From Paenibacillus sp. MMS20-IR301 (lineage in GTDB: Bacteria; Bacillota; Bacilli; Paenibacillales; Paenibacillaceae), in assembly GCF_032302195.1 (NCBI RefSeq), contig NZ_CP135275.1, positions 6,585,001-6,649,000 on the forward strand: a stretch of 64,000 bases of DNA. Reading direction: 5' to 3'. Below are positions 31,066 to 39,732 of the stretch, in pieces (within the stretch, counting starts at the first letter, position 1; every line of letters begins with the position of its first letter). The translations under genes and the position numbers were made by a program. Below the pieces are notes generated by a model. It ran no database searches. It was given only the letters and a program-made list of their open reading frames with translations, and was not told the origin of the DNA.

Positions 31066-31752
31066 CTATTTTTTATATGCCTTTATCTCTTCCTTTAAAT
31101 TATCCAGTGTTTTACCATTCAATAATTTTCCTGCAAACCCCGTTTCCCCCTGTTCCTTGTTTTCATAAGCCGATAGCACATAATTGTCGTCTACCACATA
31201 ATACGATCCGTATTTAGTGGAAAAGTAATTTCCCTCGGGATGCAATGAAGCCCTAAATAAAGAGGTGACTAACTTTGTTCCTGGTGTTAAATCAGGTTCA
31301 CTTTCACTCAGATCAGAGTTGTAAATTAGGTTAACATATTCTCCCACGGATTCCCCGGCAATAACCTCATTGACCTTAACCTTAAAGGGTATAAACTTCG
31401 CTTCTGCAAAAGAAAAGCCCATACTCTTTTGCTTTTGATTCAACTTCCCTTCAGGGGTGTTTTCATCATTTATTAGATTAAGAGTGTATTCCGGTAACTT
31501 TTCAATCACCTCTACTTCCGCAACGGTTTGAGAGAAGTCTATAACATCAGTGAATGACAACTCTTTAGTCATAGCATTTTGAAGTGTGCTATGGTTTACA
31601 GGATACTGGTCTCTAAGCTCGGCAATACGTTCCCGGGAAAGTGACCTGTCTTTTAAAGCTCCCTTCCCGAATAAAGAAGTTCCTGCTCCAACAAGAGCCA
31701 TAACTAATACAATGATGAGCCAAAGGTATCCTCGTTTTTTAAAAAATCCCAT
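31066..31752 (-). CDS. Membrane-anchored or secreted protein of unknown function
   Basis: A 228-aa protein with a single N-terminal hydrophobic helix (GYLWLIIVLVMALVGAGTSL) after a short basic stretch, then a soluble, externally placed domain. The region FTDVIDFSQTVAEVEVIEKL and later FKVKVNEVIAGESVGEYVNL suggest a small beta-rich fold of the kind in uncharacterised Firmicute lipoprotein-like proteins; I see no lipobox. GGGAGGG ribosome site. The DNA is more AT-rich than its neighbours. No gene is seen in 30819-31065. Confidence 0.7.
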   Translation of the reverse strand: MGFFKKRGYLWLIIVLVMALVGAGTSLFGKGALKDRSLSRERIAELRDQYPVNHSTLQNAMTKELSFTDVIDFSQTVAEVEVIEKLPEYTLNLINDENTPEGKLNQKQKSMGFSFAEAKFIPFKVKVNEVIAGESVGEYVNLIYNSDLSESEPDLTPGTKLVTSLFRASLHPEGNYFSTKYGSYYVVDDNYVLSAYENKEQGETGFAGKLLNGKTLDNLKEEIKAYKK

Positions 31753-31911
31753 TCAGCTTCCCTCCCATTAGTTCTATTATTTAATCATTGAAGAGTTAGG
31801 TATGCAAGGCTGTGATAGCTGGAGCAGAACAGAATACCACCTGCTTAACCAAGTTCCCGCAAGGGTAATATTGGAAAAGATACATACCCGTCAATTACAG
31901 GAGGCTGAACC

Positions 31912-32976
31912 ATGAGCGAAGAAGAGGTAGAAGCAAGCGGCTGGGATGCGATTGAAGAGCAAATGAAGAGACTGTATGGTGAGCAGGAGCCTAAGCATTA
32001 TGGGACTCTGGTGCCTTATATCCTGGGAGGGAAGGATCCGCTGAATGGAATCAGCGCCTATAAGGCCGAGCTGCCTTATCCTCACTGGCATTTTGTAACG
32101 TTTGGCTTCTCTGAGCTGTATGCGAAGGAGTCGACAGATCCGGAATACAGCGGCTACGGCTTTGAGCTGACCTTCCGGCTGAGCCGGACTGCTGACGAGC
32201 AGGAGCCTCCGGCCTGGGCGCTGAATCTGCTGCAGAATATGGCGAGATATGTATTCTCAAGCGGCAATTTCTTTGCGTCCGGTCATCATCTGGATGCGAA
32301 CGGCCCCATCTGCCTGGGGGCAGATTCCAAGCTGACTGCGCTTGCCTTCACGGATGATCCTGAGCTTCCGGCCATCGATACGCCTAATGGCCACGTTGAG
32401 TTTCTGCAGATGGCAGGGATTACAGCGGATGAGCTGGAGGCTATGACTATCTGGAATACGAATGCCTTCCTGCAGGCAGCAAGTGATGTGCTTCCTTACT
32501 ATATCACTGATCTCACACGTGATTCACTGCTGCGGATTCCCGGCATTGCGGATGCGGTGCGGGAGGGCATTGAGCGTGACGGTTCCAGTACGGGCTTTTT
32601 ATATGTCGATCAGCTAGGGTGGGAGCCGGGGAAGAACCGACTGTTCGGCAAGGCGCCTACTGTACTGACCATGGGGGCTAAGCAGGCTGAAATGGCGGCC
32701 AGACTTCTCAGCGCCCGGCTGCTGAAGGGGAGGGAGCTGTCCTTAACCAGCCGGGAACTGCATGTTGTGCTGGAGCTGGGAGAGGAGACCGGGTTCAAGG
32801 AGGGTGAGAAGTCTGTCCGGATCAGTCTAAGCGAAGAGGCTGTACGGGAATTGTCCTCGGTATTACGGCCCGTTCAGGGCGAATATAAGCTGGCGGCGGC
32901 CAAAGAACTGATTGTAAGAGTAAACAAGACGTATATTAAGGACCAGGATGGTCAGGTAGTGGAGACTATCGGCTAG
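31912..32976 (+). CDS. Suppressor-of-fused (SUFU) domain protein
   Basis: A 354-aa protein. The segment PYPHWHFVTFGFSELYAKES, then YGFELTFRLSR and ALNLLQNMARYVFSSGNFF match the bacterial SUFU-like fold. In bacteria such proteins are often immunity proteins to toxins (for example YqcF of B. subtilis) or stand-alone. The C-terminal extension of about 130 residues (from VLTMGAKQAEMAARLLSARL) is an additional domain. No toxin gene is visible beside it. The 3' end overlaps the convergent DUF2785 gene by 11 nt. Confidence 0.8.
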   Translation: MSEEEVEASGWDAIEEQMKRLYGEQEPKHYGTLVPYILGGKDPLNGISAYKAELPYPHWHFVTFGFSELYAKESTDPEYSGYGFELTFRLSRTADEQEPPAWALNLLQNMARYVFSSGNFFASGHHLDANGPICLGADSKLTALAFTDDPELPAIDTPNGHVEFLQMAGITADELEAMTIWNTNAFLQAASDVLPYYITDLTRDSLLRIPGIADAVREGIERDGSSTGFLYVDQLGWEPGKNRLFGKAPTVLTMGAKQAEMAARLLSARLLKGRELSLTSRELHVVLELGEETGFKEGEKSVRISLSEEAVRELSSVLRPVQGEYKLAAAKELIVRVNKTYIKDQDGQVVETIG

Positions 32977-33793
32977 CGTAGTACACCGTTTCCACCTTAT
33001 AAAGCGTATTCTCAATCACCGGACAGAGGCCGGCATCTGTCTTATAATACTTTACCCGGAAGTACAGGCTCTTCAAGAAGTTCTTGATGTTATATCTCTG
33101 CCTGAAGGCAGGGAGGAAATCCGGACTTTTCTCTGCCTCCCCGAAGCCTTGAATCCACTGCTCCACGTAAGCCTGGCTAAGCAGCTGCCGGTTCAGCACA
33201 CTAATGATGGGCCTGACCAGCCGTTCGTCCTCGCCGTCAGAGTAGATCCGCTCTGTTATAGTCACCTTGGCCTGAACCACATCGAGGATATTCACGAGGT
33301 CATCGTAATCCAGCTCAGGGCATTGTGCCAATTCGTCCAGCACATCTGCCCCATGGGCTATGGCATGAGCCCAGCCCTTGTCCTCGTCATAACCGCGGTA
33401 ATCCCGCTCTGCCAGTATGCTGTCGAGTACCTTGTCTTTGATCTGATGGATCTGCCTGCTTGTGAGAAAAGGTGATTGTCTATGCCTCGTGAAGAGAAGC
33501 GGTAAGACCAGCAGAGAGAAGGACCGGGTGAAGACTGAGTCTGTAGCGGTCTCGCCGGACTTAAACTGTAGATGCTGATCATCCAAAATAACGGGGAGCA
33601 GCTGTTGCAGTTCATCCACGGTCAGTGATTCGCCGGGAATCCAGTGTGACAAGGTTGTATAAATGAGATCATCCCGAAGTTCGGCATCTGTAGAACCAAT
33701 GTTAAGTAACATTTCCTGCACTAACTGATATGTACCGGGAGGCGCCTGATAGGCGTTTTCCCGAATCCAAATAAGCTGTTCCTTTAAATTCAT
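32966..33793 (-). CDS. DUF2785 protein
   Basis: A 275-aa, mostly helical protein matching DUF2785 (start MNLKEQLIWIRENAYQAPPG; signature DEDKGWAHAIAHGADVLDEL). Cytoplasmic, with no signal or membrane segment. Function unknown; the conserved GWAHAIAHGAD histidines could bind metal. GGAGAG ribosome site. Convergent with, and overlapping the end of, the SUFU gene. Confidence 0.85.
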   Translation of the reverse strand: MNLKEQLIWIRENAYQAPPGTYQLVQEMLLNIGSTDAELRDDLIYTTLSHWIPGESLTVDELQQLLPVILDDQHLQFKSGETATDSVFTRSFSLLVLPLLFTRHRQSPFLTSRQIHQIKDKVLDSILAERDYRGYDEDKGWAHAIAHGADVLDELAQCPELDYDDLVNILDVVQAKVTITERIYSDGEDERLVRPIISVLNRQLLSQAYVEQWIQGFGEAEKSPDFLPAFRQRYNIKNFLKSLYFRVKYYKTDAGLCPVIENTLYKVETVYYASR

Positions 33794-33874
33794 TGTATAC
33801 TCTCCTGCCGGGATTTATATAAATACACGTTCTTTTATCTTACTATAAGGTGCATATATTGTCCCGTGTGCGGA

Positions 33875-34807
33875 TCAAAGGTCTCTGTAGCTCTCAACCA
33901 CCTGCTCCAGGTAAGCTGATACCTCCGGTGTCTTCTTGTTTCCGGCAGCGTCCAGCAGCGGTATCAGCTTGGCCAGAACCTTCAGTACACCGTTGTCACC
34001 CGGCCCTTCCCGAAGAACATCATCGTAGGCCCGGCGGAGTTCGGGGTCCAGTTCATTAGTCTGGTAATCATAGGCGGGGGTATTATCAGCCCCCAGCAGT
34101 ATGGAGGGAACCGTATAGGACAGCTCTTCGCGTATAGCTGCGTTACGGTTGGATTTCGGATATTTCTGGACAAAATCACTCATGACTGCTGCCCGGCCAA
34201 TCAGCTCGTCCCATGTAATGACAATTGCGGCGTCGAAGCTGGACGGTGTATTGCTCTCGGTTGCCATAATGTCAATATACGCGGCGATATCCTTGCTGAT
34301 ATTCGGCTTGAATACCTTGAATCCTTCATAATGCATGACAGGGTAATACATGCCTTCACTGGTCTCCAGCTTGTACCCCTTATCCCAGGTTTGTTCAAGC
34401 AGCTTACGGACGCCCGGGTCCTTAATCCGCTTCAACTGCTCTGTATAAGTCAGATCATTGCTGATCTCCGCATCCATCAGTACCTGCTGTACATGCTCCG
34501 GATAAATGTACTCAGAGAACCGCGGCAGCTCGGCCTTCTGGACATTTTCAAGCTGCAGCGTCATCACGGTTCCATACCAGGAGCCGGCTTCAGCAATATG
34601 GTTAATCAGATATTTGCGGGCCTGTGCCAGGCTTGAGGGATTGCTTACATACTTGCGGAACTGGTTATAGACGGCCTGGGCATCAGATGCTGAAGCTGCC
34701 GATACCGGCTGGGCATAGCCTGCCGCGGTACCGCCGGCAATGGCCAGAGCTGCCCCCAGCAGAACGGCTCTGCCTGTTTTCGCCAAAGAATTGTGTATGC
34801 TTGTCAT
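33875..34807 (-). CDS. Secreted protein of unknown function
   Basis: A 310-aa protein with an N-terminal signal peptide (AVLLGAALAIAGGTAAGYAQ, then PVSAASA as a likely cleavage region). The mature part is helical, with no family recognised. The start is placed at ATG 34807, 9 nt after AGGAGG, rather than an ORF start at 34831. It is monocistronic and divergent from the Rrf2 regulator. Confidence 0.75.
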   Translation of the reverse strand: MTSIHNSLAKTGRAVLLGAALAIAGGTAAGYAQPVSAASASDAQAVYNQFRKYVSNPSSLAQARKYLINHIAEAGSWYGTVMTLQLENVQKAELPRFSEYIYPEHVQQVLMDAEISNDLTYTEQLKRIKDPGVRKLLEQTWDKGYKLETSEGMYYPVMHYEGFKVFKPNISKDIAAYIDIMATESNTPSSFDAAIVITWDELIGRAAVMSDFVQKYPKSNRNAAIREELSYTVPSILLGADNTPAYDYQTNELDPELRRAYDDVLREGPGDNGVLKVLAKLIPLLDAAGNKKTPEVSAYLEQVVESYRDL

Positions 34808-34931
34808 GTCATAGCCTCCTGTTATAATCATGTTTGGCCTATTAAGTCTATTGGACTGTTCTGAAAGGATTGAATCGATTTTGTTCCCGGCTTATGTAAT
34901 AATGATAATTACATTAAGGGGGGATTGGCCT

Positions 34932-35360
34932 ATGATCAGCAGCAGGTTTTCTGTAGCTATTCATATTTTATCTCTGGTTCATATCAATGAAGGAAAAGTT
35001 ACCTCCGATTATATAGCCGCAAGCGTGAATACCAACCCGGCTGTAATCCGTAAGATTATGAGCATGCTAAGCAAGGCCAAGCTGATTGAATCGCGGCCGG
35101 GAATTACCGGAATCAAATTGCTGCGGCCGGTGGCAGAAATTACGTTTCTGGATGTGTATAACGCGGTGGAGCTGCCGGAGGCCAAGGATCTGTTCACGAT
35201 CCATCAGGAGACCAATCTGCAGTGTCCGGTAGGCCGTAATATCCAATCGGCGCTGATGACGCCACTCAAAGCAGCCCAGCTGCAAATGGAACAGATGCTG
35301 GCCCGGACGACAGTGGAACAGATCGTGAATGAGATTGAGCAGAGTGAAATAAACAGCTGA
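34932..35360 (+). CDS. Rrf2-family transcriptional regulator
   Basis: A 142-aa protein with the Rrf2 winged helix at residues 1-70 (MISSRFSVAIHILSLVHINE, then NPAVIRKIMSMLSKAKLIES). There is one cysteine (NLQCPVG, near residue 98) rather than an iron-sulfur cluster set, suggesting a redox or ligand sensor like YwnA/HypR. The start at ATG 34932 follows GGGGGG; an upstream in-frame start is not supported. The twin dyads at 35399-35473, ahead of the quinone reductase gene, are probable binding sites. Confidence 0.88.
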   Translation: MISSRFSVAIHILSLVHINEGKVTSDYIAASVNTNPAVIRKIMSMLSKAKLIESRPGITGIKLLRPVAEITFLDVYNAVELPEAKDLFTIHQETNLQCPVGRNIQSALMTPLKAAQLQMEQMLARTTVEQIVNEIEQSEINS

Positions 35361-35384
35361 CAGGAAAATCCGCAAAAATAAGAG

Positions 35385-35473
35385 TTGACTGATTTAAATG
35401 TAACTGTTAAAGTTACAGCATAAGAGGCGCTTCTTATTTTTTTGTTCATATTAGTAACCGTGACAGTTACTAA
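35385..35473 (+). promoter_or_regulatory. Promoter with twin GTAAC/GTTAC dyads
   Basis: TGTAACT-N5-AGTTACA (35399-35417) and TTAGTAAC-N7-GTTACTAA (35451-35473), centres about 54 bp apart. A possible promoter TTGACT (35385)-17-TAAAGT (35408) overlaps the first. A TAAGAG-GCGC-TTCTTA hairpin with seven T (35421-35443) lies between them and may be the Rrf2 gene's terminator. Confidence 0.6.
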
Positions 35474-35554
35474 TAACGGGCTATTTTAACGCATAATTAC
35501 TTAGAATTCGCAGATAATGTGAGTGAATACTCTATTTCAGGAGGTTACACAAGA

Positions 35555-36139
35555 ATGAATCATTTGATCGTATACGCACACCCTCACGAAGGCAGCTTCA
35601 ACCATGCTATTCTGGACACTGCTGTTAATGCCTTGAAGTCGAAGGGGCATGAGGTTCATGTCCGTGATTTGAACAAGCTGGGATTCAATCCCGTGTTAAC
35701 TCCGGCGGATACAGCGGCATTACGTGAAGGAAATGCACCCGCAGATATCGCAGCAGAGCAGGAATTCCTGACTAAGGCTGATGTAATTACGTTTATTTAT
35801 CCTATTTGGTGGGCAGGTCTCCCGGCGATCCTTAAGGGTTATGTAGACCGTACTTTCTCTTACGGATTTGCCTATCAATATAACGCTCAGGGCGGAGTAG
35901 ACAAGCTGTTTACAGGTAAAAAGGGCGTGCTCGTCAATACGTACGGAACACCTGGTGAAATCTATGAAGCCATCGGAATGAATGCATCGCTTAAGCAGAC
36001 CTCAGATGGCGGAATCTTTGAATTTTGCGGCATTGAGGTGGTTGAGCACTTCCTGTTTGGCGGCGTAACTACCGTAGCTACGGATGAAGACCGCGCAGGC
36101 ATGCTGAATCAAGTGAAGGAGAAATTTGCTTCGCTCTAA
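35555..36139 (+). CDS. Flavodoxin-fold NAD(P)H quinone oxidoreductase
   Basis: A 194-aa protein of the YwrO/MdaB type (MNHLIVYAHPHEGSFNHAIL, then FIYPIWWAGLPAILKGYVDR and NTYGTPGEIYE), which binds FAD or FMN and reduces quinones by two electrons to avoid radicals. ATG 35555 is used (GGAGG 9 nt upstream). The flanking Rrf2 regulator and dyads suggest induction by electrophiles or oxidants. Terminator at 36177-36204. Confidence 0.9.
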   Translation: MNHLIVYAHPHEGSFNHAILDTAVNALKSKGHEVHVRDLNKLGFNPVLTPADTAALREGNAPADIAAEQEFLTKADVITFIYPIWWAGLPAILKGYVDRTFSYGFAYQYNAQGGVDKLFTGKKGVLVNTYGTPGEIYEAIGMNASLKQTSDGGIFEFCGIEVVEHFLFGGVTTVATDEDRAGMLNQVKEKFASL

Positions 36140-36176
36140 GGGTAACTATTTAAAATAACTAAAAACCAGACAAGCA

Positions 36177-36204
36177 AAAACGGCGGATTTCTGCCGTTTT
36201 TTTG
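36177..36204 (+). terminator. Terminator of the quinone reductase gene
   Basis: AAAACGGC/GCCGTTTT with loop GGATTTCT and further T residues. Confidence 0.85.
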
Positions 36205-36222
36205 CTGCCTGCATTTTAGCCA

Positions 36223-36273
36223 TTGACCGAATCGGTCGAGAGGACTATACTATGCTCGTAAACCGAATCGGTC
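36223..36273 (+). promoter_or_regulatory. TetR-regulated promoter with two operators
   Basis: Promoter TTGACC (36223-36228)-17 nt-TATACT (36246-36251). The dyad ACCGA-A-TCGGT occurs twice, at 36226-36236 (just downstream of, and overlapping, the -35) and 36262-36272 (just after the expected start). Centres are 36 bp apart. Confidence 0.85.
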
Positions 36274-36298
36274 GATTCGTAATGATGGAGGTGACCAG

Positions 36299-36916
36299 TT
36301 GGATAAGTTCATAAATCTGGCGGAAGACAAGCAGACGCAAATTATCGACGGCGCACTGGCAGCCTTTAGCGCAAATGGATATAAGAAGACTTCCGTAAGT
36401 GATATTGCCGCTGCTGCAGGGATCTCTAAGGCGATGGTCTTTCACTACTTTGGCACGAAAAAGGACCTGTATCTGTATTTAATTGATTTTGGCAGCGGTA
36501 TTATAATTGAAGCCATCCAGGAGAAATTCGACCGGAGTATAACGGATTTCTTCGACAGAATCAGAATGGCTACAGCGATCAAGATAGCGGCGATGGAGCG
36601 GCATCCGGCGATCCTGTCCTTTTTTACCAGTGTATTCTTTGAAAGTGACAGGGAAGTGAAGCAGGAGATTAAGGCTAAGCTTGCCTCCGGGGAGGGCTTC
36701 AGGAATAAGCTTGCCCTGGAGGGGATGGACGTCTCCAAATTCAAGGATGGCGTTGACCCGAAGATGGTGATGAAGCTGCTGGTCCGCTATTCGGAGGGTT
36801 TCGTGAATGAGCTGCCTGGCACGGCGGTGATTGACCCGGCAGTGATTGCTGAGGAGTTCGAGGCGTGCATAGTGATGCTGCGGAATAATCTGTACAAAGA
36901 GGAACATCTCATTTAG
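36299..36916 (+). CDS. TetR-family regulator
   Basis: A 205-aa protein. The N-terminal HTH is KTSVSDIAAAAGISKAMVFH, with the usual YFGTKKDLYLYL after it; the rest is a helical ligand domain. TTG start, with GGAGGTGA 5-10 nt before. It is the first gene of an operon with an ABC ATPase and two permeases, and twin operators cover its promoter, so it most likely represses its own operon until a substrate of the transporter binds. Confidence 0.9.
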   Translation: MDKFINLAEDKQTQIIDGALAAFSANGYKKTSVSDIAAAAGISKAMVFHYFGTKKDLYLYLIDFGSGIIIEAIQEKFDRSITDFFDRIRMATAIKIAAMERHPAILSFFTSVFFESDREVKQEIKAKLASGEGFRNKLALEGMDVSKFKDGVDPKMVMKLLVRYSEGFVNELPGTAVIDPAVIAEEFEACIVMLRNNLYKEEHLI

Positions 36917-36928
36917 GAGAGTGGCGCG

Positions 36929-37810
36929 ATGAGCATCATTGAAATGACCAATCTTACCAAGCATTACGGGGCAGCGAGGGGAATTAAGAATGTTAATCTG
37001 TCTGTACAGGAGGGGGAAATCTTCGGTTTCATCGGGCCCAATGGTGCAGGCAAATCGACAGCCATCCGCACCCTGCTGGGACTGATCTCCCCGACCAGCG
37101 GCAGCGCCACAATCTTCGGCAAGAGCTGTACCGAGTATCCGGAAGTCCGCAAAGAGCTGGGTTATCTACCGTCCGAGGTCTTTTATTATGATCATATGCG
37201 GGTAATCGATCTGCTCAACTATTCGGCAAGCTTCTATAAGAAGGACTGCACGAAACGGATCAAGGAGCTGGCTGCAGTCATGGATCTTGATGTGAAGAAG
37301 AAGATCGACGATCTGTCGTTCGGCAATAAGAAAAAGGTGGGTATCGTACAGGGGCTGCTCCATGAGCCGAAGCTGATTATTCTGGATGAACCGACCAGCG
37401 GACTGGATCCGCTGATGCAGCAGAGGTTCTTCGAACTGATCGGAGAGGAGAACCGGAAGGGGGCTACGGTCTTCTTTTCCTCCCATATCCTCAGTGAAGT
37501 GCAGAAGATGTGCAGCCGGGTGGCCTTCATCAAGGAGGGGGAGATCATTAAGCTGGAGAAAATGAGCACGCTGCAGGAGAACAGCTATAAGCGGATCAGC
37601 ATTGAGGGAGCTTCGGCAATCCGTAAAGAGGATTTCAATATCAGCGGTGTGAGCAGGCTTGAAGTGGAGGGTACGGAGGCCAAATTTATTTTCAGGGGAA
37701 ATATCAATACGATTATGCAGAGAATCTCGGAGATTGAGCTGCGCAATATTGCGATAGAAGAACCCGATCTTGAGGAAATCTTCATGCACTATTATGTGAA
37801 GGAGGATTGA
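36929..37810 (+). CDS. ABC transporter ATPase
   Basis: A 293-aa ATPase of the ABC-2 export type: Walker A GPNGAGKSTAIRTL, signature LSFGNKKKVGIVQG (FGNKK in place of the usual SGGQ), and Walker B LIILDEPTSGLDP with the FSSHIL switch. The C-terminal 80 residues (IEEPDLEEIFMHYYV at the end) are as in lantibiotic or drug exporters. GGAGAG ribosome site; 12 nt after the TetR gene. Confidence 0.92.
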   Translation: MSIIEMTNLTKHYGAARGIKNVNLSVQEGEIFGFIGPNGAGKSTAIRTLLGLISPTSGSATIFGKSCTEYPEVRKELGYLPSEVFYYDHMRVIDLLNYSASFYKKDCTKRIKELAAVMDLDVKKKIDDLSFGNKKKVGIVQGLLHEPKLIILDEPTSGLDPLMQQRFFELIGEENRKGATVFFSSHILSEVQKMCSRVAFIKEGEIIKLEKMSTLQENSYKRISIEGASAIRKEDFNISGVSRLEVEGTEAKFIFRGNINTIMQRISEIELRNIAIEEPDLEEIFMHYYVKED

Positions 37811-37816
37811 GCGGCT

Positions 37817-38617
37817 GTGAATATGTATCTGCATGAGCTGAGATCCCTCCGCAAATCGAGCATACTCTGGACCTGTGCCATGACACTGCTCGCTGCCATG
37901 TTCCTGCTCATCTACCCCAGTATGGTAAGTGATGCGGCAGACTTCAAGGAATTACTGGGCGGCTATCCTGCCTCCATACGGGCGATGCTGGGCATTAACC
38001 TGGACTACATAACCTCTATCCTCGGCTTTTATTCCATGGTCTTTGCTTATATCACACTGTGTGGAGCGATTCAGGCGATGAACCTTGGCTTGTCGATCCT
38101 GTCCAAAGAATCGCGGGAGCGCACGGCCGATTTCCTGCTGGTTAAGCCTGTCTCGCGTACGAAGATTGTTACTGCCAAGCTGCTGGCAGCCTGCACGATG
38201 ATTATCCTGACCGATATTGTATTCTTCGCTGCTACTTATCTGATTGCGGGAAACGTCGCTGCTGCCGGCTATAGCCATAAGCTGTTCCTGCTGCTTAATC
38301 TGCCGCTGCTGTTTATCCAGCTGATCTTCCTGGCGGCCGGGGCGGGGATCTCCGTATTCTTCACCAAGCTGAACAATGTGCTGCCACTCTCGCTTGGCAC
38401 CGTATTCGGCTTCTATATGATTGGGGCGCTGCTCGCAACGGGTGCAGAGGATGGGGCAGCACGCTATCTGTCACCGTTCAAATATTTCGACAGCATCTAT
38501 ATTATGGAGCATGCCGGGTACGAGCTGCCGTATTTGCTGGCTGGTGCCGTGATTACCGCTGCTGCGGTGACTGTAAGCTACAGGGTGTATATCCGCAAGG
38601 ATATTCATGCGGTGTAG
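37817..38617 (+). CDS. ABC-2 permease, first
   Basis: A 266-aa protein with six predicted membrane helices (for example SILWTCAMTLLAAMFLLIYP and AVITAAAVTVSYRVYI). It is an ABC-2 permease of the YhaP/BcrB kind, with the conserved cytosolic ESRERTADFLLVKPVSRTKI loop. GTG start, AAGGAGG upstream; ATG two codons later is an alternative. It would pair with the second permease and the ATPase. Confidence 0.87.
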   Translation: MNMYLHELRSLRKSSILWTCAMTLLAAMFLLIYPSMVSDAADFKELLGGYPASIRAMLGINLDYITSILGFYSMVFAYITLCGAIQAMNLGLSILSKESRERTADFLLVKPVSRTKIVTAKLLAACTMIILTDIVFFAATYLIAGNVAAAGYSHKLFLLLNLPLLFIQLIFLAAGAGISVFFTKLNNVLPLSLGTVFGFYMIGALLATGAEDGAARYLSPFKYFDSIYIMEHAGYELPYLLAGAVITAAAVTVSYRVYIRKDIHAV

Positions 38618-38653
38618 CCGGGAGTTGGCCGGGGATGGCTATAAGGAGGCCGG

Positions 38654-39451
38654 ATGATGAATATATTTTGGAGAGAGATGAAGGCAAGCCGCAAGGCGCT
38701 GATCATATGGAGCGTATGTATGTTTCTGCTGGTCGCGAGCGGTATGGGCAAGTATACGGCGTATTCGGCCGGGGGAGCGGGCAATGAAGTTTTCAACCAG
38801 ATGCCTGCCTCATTAAAAGCACTGCTGGGAATCGGTTCGCTGGATGTGACGGTGATGAGCGGATTCTTCGCCCTGCTGTTTCTGTATATTGAGCTAACCG
38901 CCGGCATTCATGCCGTGCTGCTGGGAAGCAGCATCATTGCCAAAGAGGAGCGGGATAAAACGGCGGAGTTCCTGATGGCCAAACCGGTGTCGCGCAGAGC
39001 GGTCATAACAGCTAAGCTGCTGGCGGCCCTGGTGAATGTTATCGTGCTCAATCTGGTTACGCTCCTGTCCTCGCTGGTTATGGTGTCTGCCTATAATAAG
39101 GGCAAAGATGTTACTGCTGAGATTGTCTGGTTCCTGCTGAGTATGCTTGTGGTCCAGCTGATTTTCCTGGCGCTCGGCGCCTTGCTGGCAGCATGTCTGA
39201 GGAACCCGAAAGCCCCGGGAGGGATTGCGGCGGCAATTCTGGTCGGCTCCTTCGTGATATCGAAGATCACTGATCTGGCAGAACAACTGAGCGTACTGAA
39301 TGTGCTGGTGCCGTTTAAGTATTTCAGCTATACCCGGATTGTAGAGGGGAGCGGACTTCACCCGGGCATTATAGCGCTGTCTCTGCTGCTGGCTGCAGGG
39401 CTGACGGTGCTGACTTATTATTTCTACGGGAAGCGGGAGCTTAGCGTATAA
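38654..39451 (+). CDS. ABC-2 permease, second
   Basis: A 265-aa protein homologous to the first permease; the same loop is seen as EERDKTAEFLMAKPVSRRAV, so the two arose by duplication and probably act as a heterodimer. Six membrane helices. AAGGAGG ribosome site. The substrate cannot be told from sequence; the TetR context suggests a drug or toxic compound. Confidence 0.87.
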   Translation: MMNIFWREMKASRKALIIWSVCMFLLVASGMGKYTAYSAGGAGNEVFNQMPASLKALLGIGSLDVTVMSGFFALLFLYIELTAGIHAVLLGSSIIAKEERDKTAEFLMAKPVSRRAVITAKLLAALVNVIVLNLVTLLSSLVMVSAYNKGKDVTAEIVWFLLSMLVVQLIFLALGALLAACLRNPKAPGGIAAAILVGSFVISKITDLAEQLSVLNVLVPFKYFSYTRIVEGSGLHPGIIALSLLLAAGLTVLTYYFYGKRELSV

Positions 39452-39471
39452 GCTATGCTGTGAACAGAGGG

Positions 39472-39511
39472 CACTGATGGGGAGGGAAGGCTCCTTATCA
39501 GTGTTTTTTTG
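39472..39511 (+). terminator. Terminator of the TetR-ABC operon
   Basis: CACTGAT (39472-39478)/ATCAGTG (39497-39503) with an internal GGAG/CTCC pairing and seven T. Confidence 0.88.
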
Positions 39512-39627
39512 TTATTGATACAGAAGAAATATCCCTGTTTAGAAAGCAGTGGTTATTTTTAGCTGAAAAAATGGATTAGTTTAGTTGAGGCGGCATCTTT
39601 TCTCTTCAATAAATTCTATTCAGCGCA

Positions 39628-39656
39628 TTGACTTTGGCAAAATCCGGTGTTACCAT
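39628..39656 (+). promoter_or_regulatory. Candidate promoter of the two-component system
   Basis: TTGACT (39628-39633), 17 nt, TACCAT (39651-39656), about 77 nt before the kinase start. The -10 is imperfect. Confidence 0.4.
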
Positions 39657-39732
39657 GGCCTCGTAATCTTAAAATCTGAATGTGTATAACTAAAAAAGAG
39701 TTTGTTAAGTGGAAAAGTTTAGGGGGATCATC

